Positions 1 to 8,543 of a stretch of DNA of 64,000 nucleotides are shown one piece after another (the first letter of the stretch is position 1; each line of letters starts with the position of its first letter). The notes beneath the pieces are model-generated. The model saw nothing but the letters and a program-made list of their open reading frames with translations, had not been told where the DNA came from and did no database searches. The DNA is from Pedobacter punctiformis (lineage in GTDB: Bacteria; Bacteroidota; Bacteroidia; Sphingobacteriales; Sphingobacteriaceae), in contig NZ_JAPWGM010000006.1 in NCBI RefSeq assembly GCF_027213715.1, positions 248,001-312,000 of the forward strand. Reading direction: 5' to 3'. The position numbers and the translations under genes were made by a program.

Positions 1-1124
1 TTTTTGTTGACCATTTCGGTTACTTTCAAAATCTCTCCGCTAAAGTAATTTTTAGGAAAAACCGGTGCAACGTCATAATTGCTGTAAACCCCTAAGTAAT
101 AACCCGAAAATTTGAAACCTAATACATTACCATCAAATTGAAAGTTAATGTTGGTTGGCATGTAAACATCTTTAACCTTAGTAAATTGCTGACTGATATT
201 TAAGGTATCGATAAAATTGATCCCTGCATTTTTGGTCAGGTATAAATCTGTATTGTAAATTCTCCAGCTATCTTCCAAAATGTAAATAATACCTCTGAAA
301 ACCGGATCGTTGGTACGGCGTGGAATCACTTCAATTTTATTCACAACTTCGCCATTTTCTCTGGTTTCGCCGAGATATTTGTATTTGTAGTAAAACATGG
401 CATTATCTGCAATTGGCGAAACAAACCCCCTTGCACTTAAAGTGTTTTCCAGTAAGTAATTGTCGTAAAAATTAATAACCAAATCAGATGCTTTATTAAA
501 ACTAAAAGCGTTGTTCCGTCCGGCAACTTTTGAAGATATCATTTCTTCATGTACATCATTCGGGCGTCTGAAGCTAAATTTACTTTCAGATTCCGATAAA
601 TAAATAATCCCTTTTCTATTGGTATCAAGCTCCAAAACCTTTTGAATATCCTGTCCGAAGAATTTTTTTGGTGCGCCTTTCAAGCGTTGTACACCTTTAA
701 TGTATACATCGCAACTAAAAGCATTCACTTCATTTAAATGTGCTTTACGTTGCTTAATGGCTTTACGGATAATTTCATAAGCCGGATCTTCTGCATTACC
801 TTTAATGTTAACGTTATTTAAAGTATAACTTTCAGATGCCAGAATAACATTTAAAACCTGATTTTCTGTTCCATTAACCTCCCGGTCCTGTTGTTTGTAG
901 CCAACTGCTCTAAAACTTAAAGTTTGTTCACCTTTATTTAATTTGATGCTGTATTTGCCATCCACATTTGCTGAAGTACCTTGTGTGGTATTTTTTACAT
1001 AAACCGAAGCAAAAGCAACAGGTTGTCCGCTTGTATCTTTAATTGTTCCTGTAATGGTAAGGTTTTGTGCAATTGCTACGTGGCCGAGGCCGCAAAGAAG
1101 GACGAGTGCGCAGAATCTGATCAT
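1..1124 (-). CDS. DUF5686 / carboxypeptidase-regulatory-like outer-membrane protein, 3' end outside window
   Basis: Reading leftwards from an ATG at 1124, the frame stays open for about 374 codons to the window edge, so the C-terminus is missing. The protein starts with a signal peptide (MIRFCALVLLCGLG, cleavage after AIAQ). A carboxypeptidase-regulatory-like beta-sandwich follows at about residues 21-100 (TITGTIKDTSGQPVAFASVYV). After it comes a region typical of DUF5686: DPAYEIIRKAIKQRK, then YIKGVQRLKGAPKKFFG. Full-length family members are usually around 800 residues with a C-terminal beta-barrel; that part is not visible here. Function is unknown beyond a probable outer-membrane location. 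No clear promoter was seen in 1125-1338. Confidence 0.8.
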   Translation of the reverse strand, partial: MIRFCALVLLCGLGHVAIAQNLTITGTIKDTSGQPVAFASVYVKNTTQGTSANVDGKYSIKLNKGEQTLSFRAVGYKQQDREVNGTENQVLNVILASESYTLNNVNIKGNAEDPAYEIIRKAIKQRKAHLNEVNAFSCDVYIKGVQRLKGAPKKFFGQDIQKVLELDTNRKGIIYLSESESKFSFRRPNDVHEEMISSKVAGRNNAFSFNKASDLVINFYDNYLLENTLSARGFVSPIADNAMFYYKYKYLGETRENGEVVNKIEVIPRRTNDPVFRGIIYILEDSWRIYNTDLYLTKNAGINFIDTLNISQQFTKVKDVYMPTNINFQFDGNVLGFKFSGYYLGVYSNYDVAPVFPKNYFSGEILKVTEMVNK

Positions 1125-1338
1125 AGAGTATTAAGTAGTTAAGCTATAAATATCGAATAAGTTTTTACACTATACATATAGAAGGGTGTTAAAGTTTGTT
1201 AATGTATATTATTTTGTAGAGTATTTTAACAGAGCAATGGTTGCATAGCCAACAAAAAATAATTTTTTTGCAACATTTGGGCCAAAAAATTACAAAATCG
1301 ATAATTGCGGATTATGCATGCTAAAATAGATTTTTTTA

Positions 1339-1346
1339 TAACTTTG
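1339..1346 (+). promoter_or_regulatory. kbl promoter, -7 element
   Basis: TAACTTTG matches the Bacteroidota -7 consensus TAnnTTTG and ends 26 nt before the kbl ATG. No convincing -33 TTG was seen at the usual 19-21 nt spacing. Confidence 0.55.
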
Positions 1347-1372
1347 GCAGCTAATCAATCATTAAAAAAGCC

Positions 1373-2560
1373 ATGTATAAAACACTACAACCGGTTCTGC
1401 AAAAAGAACTTGAAGAGATACAAAACGCAGGATTATTTAAACGCGAAAGAATTATAATTTCCCCACAAGGTGCGGATATTAAAATAAGCAGCGGTGCTGA
1501 GGTGATCAATTTTTGTGCAAACAACTATTTAGGCCTTTCTTCGCATCCAAAAGTTATAGAAGCTGCAAAAAAAGCGATAGATGATCACGGTTATGGAATG
1601 TCTTCAGTACGTTTTATTTGTGGTACGCAGGATGTACATAAAGAGCTTGAAGCAAAAATATCTAAGTTTTTAGGTACCGAAGATACCATTTTATATGCAG
1701 CAGCTTTTGATGCAAACGGTGGTGTTTTTGAACCGTTGTTTAATGCAGAAGATGCGATTATTTCTGACGAATTAAACCATGCTTCAATTATTGATGGGGT
1801 TAGACTTTGTAAAGCACAACGTTTCCGTTTTAAAAATGCGGATATGGAAGATCTGGAAAAACAGTTAATTGCAGCGAAAGATTGCAGACACAGAATTATT
1901 GTTACCGATGGTGCTTTTTCAATGGATGGTTCTGTTGCGCCATTGGATAAAATCTGTGACTTAGCAGATAAATACGAAGCCCTGGTTATGATTGATGAAT
2001 CTCACTGTACTGGTTTTATTGGTGCTACAGGTCGTGGTACACACGAACATTTTAATGTGATTGACCGTATCGATATCATTACCGGTACACTTGGTAAGGC
2101 TTTAGGCGGTGCATCCGGTGGTTTTACATCCGGTAAAAAAGAAATTATCGATATGTTGCGCCAGCGTTCACGTCCATATTTATTCTCTAATACCCTTGCG
2201 CCAGCAATTGCGGGTGCGTCGGTAGCGGTTTTAGATATGTTAAGTGAAACAACTTCTTTAAGAGATAAACTTGAGAATAACACTAAATATTTTCGTGAAA
2301 AAATGACTGCGGCTGGATTTGACATTAAGCCAGGTTTTCACCCGATTGTTCCGGTAATGCTTTATGATGCTAAGATTGCTCAAAATTTTGCAGCAAAAAT
2401 GCTGGAAGAAGGTATTTATGTAATCGGATTTTTCTACCCGGTTGTACCACAAGGAAAAGCCCGTATCCGTGTTCAGTTATCTGCTGCGCATGAGCAACAT
2501 CATTTAGATAAAGCTATTGCTGCCTTTACCAAAGTGGGTAAAGAATTAGGGGTAATTTAG
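1373..2560 (+). CDS. kbl: glycine C-acetyltransferase (2-amino-3-ketobutyrate CoA ligase)
   Basis: A PLP-dependent alpha-oxoamine synthase of 395 residues, close to the usual length of about 397 for Kbl. It would condense glycine with acetyl-CoA, or run in reverse in threonine breakdown. Visible family marks are [13 protein letters not shown] near residue 47, a His in [11 protein letters not shown] (about 136) that stacks on PLP, Asp208 in MIDESH, and the Schiff-base lysine Lys242 in [13 protein letters not shown]. BioF and serine palmitoyltransferase share the fold, but the near-standard Kbl length and motif spacing favour Kbl. Threonine dehydrogenase is not next to it. The gene stands alone, with its own promoter and a strong terminator. 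Confidence 0.9.
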   Translation: MYKTLQPVLQKELEEIQNAGLFKRERIIISPQGADIKISSGAEVINFCANNYLGLSSHPKVIEAAKKAIDDHGYGMSSVRFICGTQDVHKELEAKISKFLGTEDTILYAAAFDANGGVFEPLFNAEDAIISDELNHASIIDGVRLCKAQRFRFKNADMEDLEKQLIAAKDCRHRIIVTDGAFSMDGSVAPLDKICDLADKYEALVMIDESHCTGFIGATGRGTHEHFNVIDRIDIITGTLGKALGGASGGFTSGKKEIIDMLRQRSRPYLFSNTLAPAIAGASVAVLDMLSETTSLRDKLENNTKYFREKMTAAGFDIKPGFHPIVPVMLYDAKIAQNFAAKMLEEGIYVIGFFYPVVPQGKARIRVQLSAAHEQHHLDKAIAAFTKVGKELGVI

Positions 2561-2581
2561 TTTTAAAAATAAAATAAAAAG

Positions 2582-2609
2582 AAAAGCTGCGTAATCGCAG
2601 CTTTTTTTG
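2582..2609 (+). terminator. intrinsic terminator of kbl
   Basis: A perfect 10-bp stem (AAAAGCTGCG / CGCAGCTTTT) with a TAAT loop is followed by a T-run, 21 nt after the kbl stop codon. Confidence 0.9.
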
Positions 2610-2692
2610 TTTCGGGTTCATTTTCTTTTATAATACTAGTGTAAACAGATTTTTTGAACCCGTTAACATTAAAAAAATAAGATAATTTGACG

Positions 2693-2700
2693 TATATTTG
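2693..2700 (+). promoter_or_regulatory. pheS promoter, -7 element, near-leaderless start
   Basis: TATATTTG matches TAnnTTTG exactly and lies only 5 nt before the pheS ATG at 2706. Transcription is expected to start a few bases after this element, so the mRNA would begin at or within a base or two of the start codon. Confidence 0.6.
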
Positions 2701-2705
2701 AAGCC

Positions 2706-3746
2706 ATGTTACAGGATAAAATAACACAGTATACCGAAAAAATTAATGCTTTTGTAACTGAAAAAGCAGATGAATTAGAGCAGTTCCGTATAAAATATTT
2801 AGGAAGTAAAGGGATCATTAAAGAAGTTTTTGATGACTTTAAGTCTGTTTCCATCGAAGAGAAAAAATCATTGGGTAAGGTTTTAAATGAGTTTAAACAA
2901 CTTGCCGAATCAAAATATCTGACCTTAAAAGAATCTACGGAGCGTTTAGACCTGAAAACTGAAAACTCTGAACAGGATTTAACTTTACCGGGAGAAGGAT
3001 TTGAAATTGGTTCCCGCCATCCTTTAGCATTGGTTCGCCGTGAAATTGTGGAAATTTATGCTAAACTTGGTTTTACTGTAGCAGAAGGACCGGAAATTGA
3101 AGATGACTGGCATAATTTTTCTGCTTTAAACTTTCCTGAAGAACATCCGGCAAGAGATATGCAGGATACTTTCTTCATTAAAAAAGGTGGAGAAAAAGGC
3201 GATATCGCTTTGCGTACACATACTTCATCGGTACAGGTTAGAATGATGGAGCAAGGGCAACCGCCTTTCAGGGCGATTATGCCGGGGCGTGTTTACCGTA
3301 ACGAAGCCATTTCTGCCAGAGCACATTGTTTTTTTCATCAGATTGAAGGTTTATATGTAGATGAAAATGTGTCGTTCGCTGATTTAAAACAAACCCTGTT
3401 TTATTTTGTCCAGGAACTTTACGGGGAAGGTACTAAAGTACGTTTCCGTCCATCATATTTTCCGTTTACTGAACCATCTGCTGAAATGGATATTTCCTGT
3501 ACCATTTGTAAAGGTGCCGGTTGCCAGTTGTGTAAATACAGTGGCTGGGTAGAAATTTTGGGCTGTGGTATGGTAGATCCGAATGTACTGGAAAACTGTG
3601 GCATTGATTCTAAAAAATACAGTGGTTTTGCATTTGGAATGGGAATTGAACGTATTGCAAATTTGAAATATGAAATTAAAGATTTGCGGTTATTCTCTGA
3701 AAATGATGCCCGTTTCTTAAAACAATTTAAATCGGCTTTAATATAA
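2706..3746 (+). CDS. pheS: phenylalanine--tRNA ligase alpha subunit
   Basis: The catalytic subunit of the alpha2beta2 synthetase that charges tRNA-Phe; 346 residues, normal length. An N-terminal coiled coil (about 1-95) precedes the class II core. Motif 2 is MPGRVYRNEAISARAHCFFHQ and motif 3 is GFAFGMGIERIANLKYE. Near residue 260 there is a compact four-cysteine cluster (CTICKGAGCQLC, spacing C-x2-C-x4-C-x2-C) that could bind zinc; I believe similar clusters occur in other Bacteroidota PheS proteins, from memory. pheT is not adjacent. The stop codon overlaps the next ATG by one base, so the downstream lipoprotein is translationally linked. Confidence 0.96.
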   Translation: MLQDKITQYTEKINAFVTEKADELEQFRIKYLGSKGIIKEVFDDFKSVSIEEKKSLGKVLNEFKQLAESKYLTLKESTERLDLKTENSEQDLTLPGEGFEIGSRHPLALVRREIVEIYAKLGFTVAEGPEIEDDWHNFSALNFPEEHPARDMQDTFFIKKGGEKGDIALRTHTSSVQVRMMEQGQPPFRAIMPGRVYRNEAISARAHCFFHQIEGLYVDENVSFADLKQTLFYFVQELYGEGTKVRFRPSYFPFTEPSAEMDISCTICKGAGCQLCKYSGWVEILGCGMVDPNVLENCGIDSKKYSGFAFGMGIERIANLKYEIKDLRLFSENDARFLKQFKSALI

Positions 3747-4159
3747 TGAAGAAGGTAATTTACAGCATATTATTTGCACTTGTTTTGTTTACAAGCTGCG
3801 GTAAAGAAGATAATTATATCCCGGAAGTTGCTGTTAATTTTACAACTCAGTTAACCGATCCCCGTTTAAGTGGATTAGTTTCCGGAACGCCAATATTTAT
3901 AAACGGTTATGGAGTGGCTGGCTTAATTCTTTATCGCTCTAATGGCCGTTATATGGCTTATGATAGATGCAGTACGGTTAATCCACAACAGAAATGTGCG
4001 CTGATTAATGATGAATCTCAGGGCATAACCGTTACCGACCCATGTTCTGGTGCTAAATTCCTGCTTTTGGATGGTAGTCCTGCAAAAGCACCGGCTGAAA
4101 AATATTTAAAACAATACACGGTAGCGGTAACCTTAAATACAATAACCGTTAGCAATTAA
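3746..4159 (+). CDS. small lipoprotein with a Rieske-like fold lacking the ligand histidines
   Basis: A 137-residue exported protein with lipobox LFTSC (Cys19). The C-terminal half resembles the Bacteroidota Rieske-type (2Fe-2S) lipoproteins: a first cysteine segment YDRCSTVNPQQKCALI, a second DPCSGAKFLLLDG, then a closing strand YLKQYTVAV. A true Rieske centre needs Cys-x-His plus Cys-x2-His; here the histidines are absent (DRCST, PCSGA). It is therefore probably a structural relative without a cluster. The Rieske link is inferred from pattern only. Its ATG overlaps the pheS stop, and the TetR gene starts 2 nt after it, so the three genes probably form one transcript. Confidence 0.75.
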   Translation: MKKVIYSILFALVLFTSCGKEDNYIPEVAVNFTTQLTDPRLSGLVSGTPIFINGYGVAGLILYRSNGRYMAYDRCSTVNPQQKCALINDESQGITVTDPCSGAKFLLLDGSPAKAPAEKYLKQYTVAVTLNTITVSN

Positions 4160-4161
4160 AA

Positions 4162-4737
4162 ATGGAAGCTGAAAAAATAAAGGAAACTGTAAAAAAAGCA
4201 GCTAAAGAACTTTTTAGAAAATATGGTTATCATAAAACCAGTGTAAACGAAATTGCGAAAAAAGCACGTATAGCTAAAGCAACTATTTATAAATATTTCG
4301 AAAGTAAAGAGCAGGTATTGGATAGTATTTTAATGGATTATCTGGATCAAAACCTGCATGAGATTTTAAATAACAAGATCAGCTACAGTTCAGAAGAAGA
4401 GCATTTAAAGGCTTTGGTAATGAAAACAAGCCGTTTATCTTTTACAGCCTGTAATGAATTTATTGGCTGGGATTTTGTTCGTGAAAACGCAAACTCGCAA
4501 GAGTTTTTAAAACATTTATCTGATCAGCTGGAAGCTTTGCTATTGGCGGCCTATTTACAGCTCGATAATTTCAAAAATAACCCTGCCCGACGTGAAGGTT
4601 TGGCGTTTTTGCTGAAAGCTAGTAAAAGTATTGTATTCTCGTTTGCGTTTACTTCGGTCAGCGACTCTGATGTCCGCAAAAACTTTGTAAGTTTTCAAAA
4701 GGAAATTCTTCCTTTTTTAGTTAAAGCTGCACTATAA
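4162..4737 (+). CDS. TetR/AcrR family transcriptional regulator
   Basis: A 191-residue protein with the standard TetR N-terminal helix-turn-helix at about residues 8-52 (TSVNEIAKKARIAKATIYKYF, then ESKEQVLDSIL) and an all-helical ligand-binding C-terminal part. It is last in the pheS transcript and separated by 2 nt from the lipoprotein gene. Its ligand and targets cannot be read from the sequence. No exporter is divergent from it, which is the usual clue for this family, although an ABC-2 exporter lies on the opposite strand about 0.8 kb away. Confidence 0.9.
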   Translation: MEAEKIKETVKKAAKELFRKYGYHKTSVNEIAKKARIAKATIYKYFESKEQVLDSILMDYLDQNLHEILNNKISYSSEEEHLKALVMKTSRLSFTACNEFIGWDFVRENANSQEFLKHLSDQLEALLLAAYLQLDNFKNNPARREGLAFLLKASKSIVFSFAFTSVSDSDVRKNFVSFQKEILPFLVKAAL

Positions 4738-4741
4738 AATA

Positions 4742-4777
4742 AAGTTTGATATTGCCATAGAAAGTAATATCAAACTT
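4742..4777. terminator. hairpin between convergent genes
   Basis: An AT-rich 12-bp perfect inverted repeat (AAGTTTGATATT / AATATCAAACTT) with a 12-nt loop lies between the ends of the TetR gene and the minus-strand gene. On the minus strand it is followed by TATTTTAT. The low GC content makes it a weak terminator candidate. Confidence 0.5.
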
Positions 4778-4780
4778 CAA

Positions 4781-5473
4781 CTAGTTATCTTCTTTGTAAT
4801 ATTCTTTGGTTTTAAATCGTTCGATGGTTCTTTTGGTTTTACCATCAACAAGTTTTTGGGTAATCACGGTTACATAATCTCCAATGCTGGAATCTTCTAT
4901 TACCGAAGACACTTCTAATAAACCCTTTTTAACGTCTAATCTATAATTGGTGGTTTTATTGTAGCAACAGCCATCTTTTTTATAAACAGATAATTGTTTG
5001 CTTTTCCGGTCTATTTTGAACATGCCCGAATTGCTGCTGGCCAATGTTGTTAATTCTTTATCCAATGCAAATTTGTTTTTGCCATCAAAGATGTAAACAT
5101 CATAGGAAGGATCGTTGTAAGCACTTTTACTGCCATTTCTTATTGCAATATCCTCATTTCCATCAAAGTTAAAATCACCAAATATTAAAGGACTTTGGTA
5201 TTTGCCTAACTCTACCGTACTTGTTTTAGGATCCTGATTTGTTTTTAAGGAGAAATCCAAATCGTTAGAACGGAATGTCTGAATTTCCTTTCCTGTTATT
5301 TTATCAGATAAAATAATCGTTGCCTTGCCACTGCACAAACCATCGATGCAATTTTCTACATTTATTTTAGCCTCATATTTTTCCGAACTGGAATGATCCG
5401 CAAGTTTATATTGGGCTATAGCACAGTTGCTTAAAAAAGGTGTTGCGAAAACCAGAAATAATTTCTTCATCAT
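4781..5473 (-). CDS. secreted XAC2610-related protein
   Basis: An exported protein of about 230 residues. I prefer the ATG at 5473, or the next one at 5470, because it places a signal peptide (KKLFLVFATPFLSNCAIAQ) at the N-terminus; a longer form from 5506 would bury it. The C-terminal half carries the pattern I associate with XAC2610-related proteins: FGDFNFDGNEDIAIRNGS, SYDVYIFDG and a GCCYN cysteine pair. This resembles the calcium-loop repeats of FG-GAP-type proteins. The function is unknown. It is followed by the ABC permease gene upstream on the same strand, with an 88-nt gap. Confidence 0.75.
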   Translation of the reverse strand: MMKKLFLVFATPFLSNCAIAQYKLADHSSSEKYEAKINVENCIDGLCSGKATIILSDKITGKEIQTFRSNDLDFSLKTNQDPKTSTVELGKYQSPLIFGDFNFDGNEDIAIRNGSKSAYNDPSYDVYIFDGKNKFALDKELTTLASSNSGMFKIDRKSKQLSVYKKDGCCYNKTTNYRLDVKKGLLEVSSVIEDSSIGDYVTVITQKLVDGKTKRTIERFKTKEYYKEDN

Positions 5474-5561
5474 GTTCTGCAAAACTAACTCAATATAACT
5501 TGCCAAAAAGTTAAATAAAGTTAATACGCTTTTTTCCCTTTGAGATTTCTAAGCAGAAAAA

Positions 5562-6638
5562 TTATTCCCACTTAAATACTTTCACGGCAACGGCATAAAT
5601 TCCAATACCCCAGATAATTAAAATTAAGATTTGCTGTTTTACATCCCATAATCCCTGTCCTTCAAAAGCTACTTTACGCATAGCATCATTTAAATAGGTA
5701 AGTGGTAAAGCCCTGCTGATGGGTTGCAGCCATGATGGGAAGGCCTCTATTGAAAAGAATGTGCCCGATAACAGAAACTGTGGTAAGGTTACAATATTTG
5801 AAATAGGAGGTACCATGCTTTCATTTTTAGCTATACCTGAAATGATAAAGCCAAAGCCCATAAATACAATTACACCCAAAGTAGCCAGTATGAGCATATT
5901 GAGGACGGTTAAGGCGCCATGGACCAATGTAAAACCGAAAAAGAAATGCCCAAGTAAAATGATGAATAATGCACCAATTAAGGCAAAACCAATTCTGGCA
6001 ATACCCTCGCCAATTACAATGCTCGACCGTTTAACGGGTGTGGCAAAAAAACGCTTAATTACAAGAGTTTGGCGCAAACTTAAAAATACAAAAGCGGTAC
6101 CAAACACACCGGTACTTAAAAGAGAGAAACCCAGCTGGCCTGGTAAAATAAAGTCGATGGTTTTATATTCTCTACCTTCAACTGTACTTTCTTTAATTTC
6201 GGCTACCGAAGGTTTAAGTTGTTTATCATAAAAAAGGTTATTCAATACCGATTTTAAAATACCGCCTTTATCTCTGGAAGCGGAAGTATAGGCAACATTT
6301 ACGGAGTAAGCTACTGAATTTATTTTTCTGTGCACATCAATTACAGCATCTACATTTCCTTTTTCCAGTAGGCGTGTTAAATCTGCTTGTGATTTGTTTT
6401 TAACAAGACGAATCATACCGGTTTTCTCCAAAGTTCCGATCACAGGATTGTTTACATCTGAGTTTGGTGCAATACCAACATCGATGTGTGTACCTCCTCC
6501 ACCTAAAAACCCAAATACCAGAATAAAAATTAGTGGAAAAGCAAGAGTAAAAACCACTGCTGATGGGCTTCGCATAATGGAACGAAAACTGGCCTTTGCA
6601 AGGGCTAAAGTTGCTTTTGTATTGCTGTATTGTTTCAT
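5562..6638 (-). CDS. ABC-2 type transporter permease
   Basis: A 358-residue membrane protein. One transmembrane helix lies at about 24-46 (VVFTLAFPLIFILVFGF). A roughly 120-residue extracytoplasmic domain follows. Five more helices fill about 178-355. This is the ABC2_membrane_3 layout seen in DrrB/YhhJ-type exporters. The cognate ATPase gene lies 107 nt upstream on the same strand, so the pair would form a two-plus-two exporter in the inner membrane. The substrate is unknown; related pairs export lipids, antibiotics or sodium. Confidence 0.9.
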   Translation of the reverse strand: MKQYSNTKATLALAKASFRSIMRSPSAVVFTLAFPLIFILVFGFLGGGGTHIDVGIAPNSDVNNPVIGTLEKTGMIRLVKNKSQADLTRLLEKGNVDAVIDVHRKINSVAYSVNVAYTSASRDKGGILKSVLNNLFYDKQLKPSVAEIKESTVEGREYKTIDFILPGQLGFSLLSTGVFGTAFVFLSLRQTLVIKRFFATPVKRSSIVIGEGIARIGFALIGALFIILLGHFFFGFTLVHGALTVLNMLILATLGVIVFMGFGFIISGIAKNESMVPPISNIVTLPQFLLSGTFFSIEAFPSWLQPISRALPLTYLNDAMRKVAFEGQGLWDVKQQILILIIWGIGIYAVAVKVFKWE

Positions 6639-6745
6639 TTACTATTTTAATTTAATAGTGGTATGGTTTATACAGGTCTCGTCTTTTATCCCAAACGGAC
6701 CAAATTGATTGATTTAAAATTTGTTTTTCCAGTAAATCAGGGCAT

Positions 6746-7510
6746 TTATTCCCGCCATTCTTTGCCGGTAAGATGGATAAATACATCTTCCAGGTTGGCC
6801 TTTTTTACTTCTTTTTTACGCTCGAAACCGCTGTTAACCAGGTTATCAATAAGCTGATCTGGCGTGTCTAAGGCAATAATTTGTCCCCGCTCTACAAAAG
6901 CCACCCGATCACAAAGTTGTTCAGCCTCATCCATATAATGCGTAGTAATAACCACCGTTGTACCATTACTGCGGATATCAGTAATTAAATCCCAAAGATT
7001 TCTTCTGGCCTGCGGATCCAAACCGGTAGTCGGTTCATCCAGGAAAATAATTTTAGGCTGGTTAATTAAAGTTGTCGCAATTGAAAAACGTTGTTTTTGG
7101 CCCCCGGATAATGCTTTGTACCTGGCTTTAGCTTTATCCTGCAGATTAACTTTTTCAAGCATTTCCATAGGTTTAATATCTGCACCGTAAAGACCAGCAA
7201 ATAACTCCAGTAATTCTACGAGGTTAAGATTGGGATAATAACCTGCCGCCTGTAATTGTACACCTATAATTTGCTTAATTTCCTGAGCTTGTTTGTCAAC
7301 GGAGAAACCATCGACAATAATTTCGCCGGATGTTTTATCTCTTAAGGTTTCTATAATTTCTAATGTGGTGGTTTTTCCGGCACCATTTGGGCCTAATAAA
7401 CCAAAGATTTCATTTTCATAAACCTCAAAACTTAAGTCCTGAACGGCTACAAAATCATCATACTTTTTTACCAGATTATTAACGGTGATAATGGCCTTTT
7501 TTGTTTCCAT
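6746..7510 (-). CDS. ABC transporter ATP-binding protein (DrrA/CcmA-like)
   Basis: A 254-residue nucleotide-binding subunit. Walker A is GLLGPNGAGKTTT (residues 37-49), the Q-loop follows (GVQLQAAGYYP), the signature is LSGGQKQRFSIA and Walker B is IIFLDEPTTGLD. The C-terminal tail ending LEDVFIHLTGKEWRE is typical of the DrrA branch, which partners ABC-2 permeases. It is the first gene of a two-gene unit with the permease downstream. Confidence 0.95.
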   Translation of the reverse strand: METKKAIITVNNLVKKYDDFVAVQDLSFEVYENEIFGLLGPNGAGKTTTLEIIETLRDKTSGEIIVDGFSVDKQAQEIKQIIGVQLQAAGYYPNLNLVELLELFAGLYGADIKPMEMLEKVNLQDKAKARYKALSGGQKQRFSIATTLINQPKIIFLDEPTTGLDPQARRNLWDLITDIRSNGTTVVITTHYMDEAEQLCDRVAFVERGQIIALDTPDQLIDNLVNSGFERKKEVKKANLEDVFIHLTGKEWRE

Positions 7511-7611
7511 GAGTCTAAATGTAAGCAGCTTTAAATGAATAGAAAATGAATTTCGATATAATCGCAGAAAAATGTCGGTAAAATGATGTTTACAGTAGGT
7601 AAAGTCATGTT

Positions 7612-8469
7612 TTAGTTATTGCTGCGGGTTAAAATAATGATATCCCGGTCAATTGAATCTATTTTGTAGGTGTTTTTTGAACGATTAAATGCCTCGTCAA
7701 AAACAATTTTATCCTTTGAAAATTTAAATTTCCCGCTGGTATTTAAGCTGTCGTCAGCAATAGAATAAGATTCCCGGTAAGTTCTGTCATATTCCCTTCT
7801 ATGCTTCCAGGGATTTTGATATTTGCCTATTTTTTTACCCCTATAGGTTCCATTTGAATGAAGGGATACAAAATAAGTAGTTTTTAAATCATAGGATTCA
7901 GCACTCCATGTAGTATCGGGTTTTTTTGCAGATCTGAATTTATAGTCTAACCCATAATCCATTTTTTGCACAAAATCGCGGCTATTCGTTACCGAATTAT
8001 AAGGCCTGAAATTGGTATTTGTACCATATAAAGTATCGAGATTTTTATTCGCCGCAAATTTCCAATTAGAATAGATGAAATCTTCAACTTTGATAACCTC
8101 ATTTATTCTTTTGATATAAATTGTATCCAGATTGGCTGTTGCTCCTTTACTTTGCCCGCCACCAAATCTGTGAAAGGCTTCAATGCTATAATTTAAAAAA
8201 CCTTCTTTTTCAATTTTCTCCATATAATGAAGCGGAGGGGCCTCCATGTAGAACATTTCAGGAATAAAGAACTTATTATATCTGATTTCCTTTAAATAAA
8301 ACTGACCATTTGCATCAGTCATGGTTTCCCCAACTTTACAGCCAGCAACAGGTTTGTTTTGGTAATCCTGTATAGTCCCTGTAATTGCTGGTCTGGCCAG
8401 TCGGGAAATACAAGCACTTAAAAGGCTGACCGAAACGATGAGAAATATAAAAAAGAGTTTTTTGTACAT
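7612..8469 (-). CDS. lipoprotein with an N-terminal carboxypeptidase-regulatory-like domain
   Basis: A 285-residue lipoprotein with lipobox SLLSAC (Cys20). Residues about 29-62 resemble a carboxypeptidase-regulatory-like fold (ITGTIQDYQNKPVAGCKV, then TDANGQFYLKEI). The rest, rich in Tyr, Lys and Asp, matches no family I recognise. It probably sits on the periplasmic face of an envelope membrane. The gene lies 101 nt upstream of the ABC ATPase gene, on the same strand, and downstream of the carA terminator, so it probably has its own promoter, which I could not identify. Confidence 0.7.
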   Translation of the reverse strand: MYKKLFFIFLIVSVSLLSACISRLARPAITGTIQDYQNKPVAGCKVGETMTDANGQFYLKEIRYNKFFIPEMFYMEAPPLHYMEKIEKEGFLNYSIEAFHRFGGGQSKGATANLDTIYIKRINEVIKVEDFIYSNWKFAANKNLDTLYGTNTNFRPYNSVTNSRDFVQKMDYGLDYKFRSAKKPDTTWSAESYDLKTTYFVSLHSNGTYRGKKIGKYQNPWKHRREYDRTYRESYSIADDSLNTSGKFKFSKDKIVFDEAFNRSKNTYKIDSIDRDIIILTRSNN

Positions 8470-8481
8470 GTTCTAATTTAA

Positions 8482-8518
8482 ATAAAAAAACACTGCCAAT
8501 AGAAATGGGCAGTGTTTT
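8482..8518 (-). terminator. intrinsic terminator of carA
   Basis: An 11-bp perfect stem (AAAACACTGCC / GGCAGTGTTTT, plus strand) lies just past the carA stop. On the minus strand it runs into TTTTTTTATT. Confidence 0.88.
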
Positions 8519-8543
8519 AATGTTTTAATTGAAGGCCTGAAAT

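Noticed and set aside
3480..3560. A separate zinc-finger protein or insertion within pheS
   Set aside because: The four-cysteine cluster lies in frame within a normal-length PheS between motifs 2 and 3, so it belongs to the enzyme.
5719..6231. 170-codon plus-strand open frame over the ABC permease gene
   Set aside because: It is antisense to a clear permease gene, and the product, rich in Lys and Pro with no domain, looks like a mirror of the hydrophobic codons.
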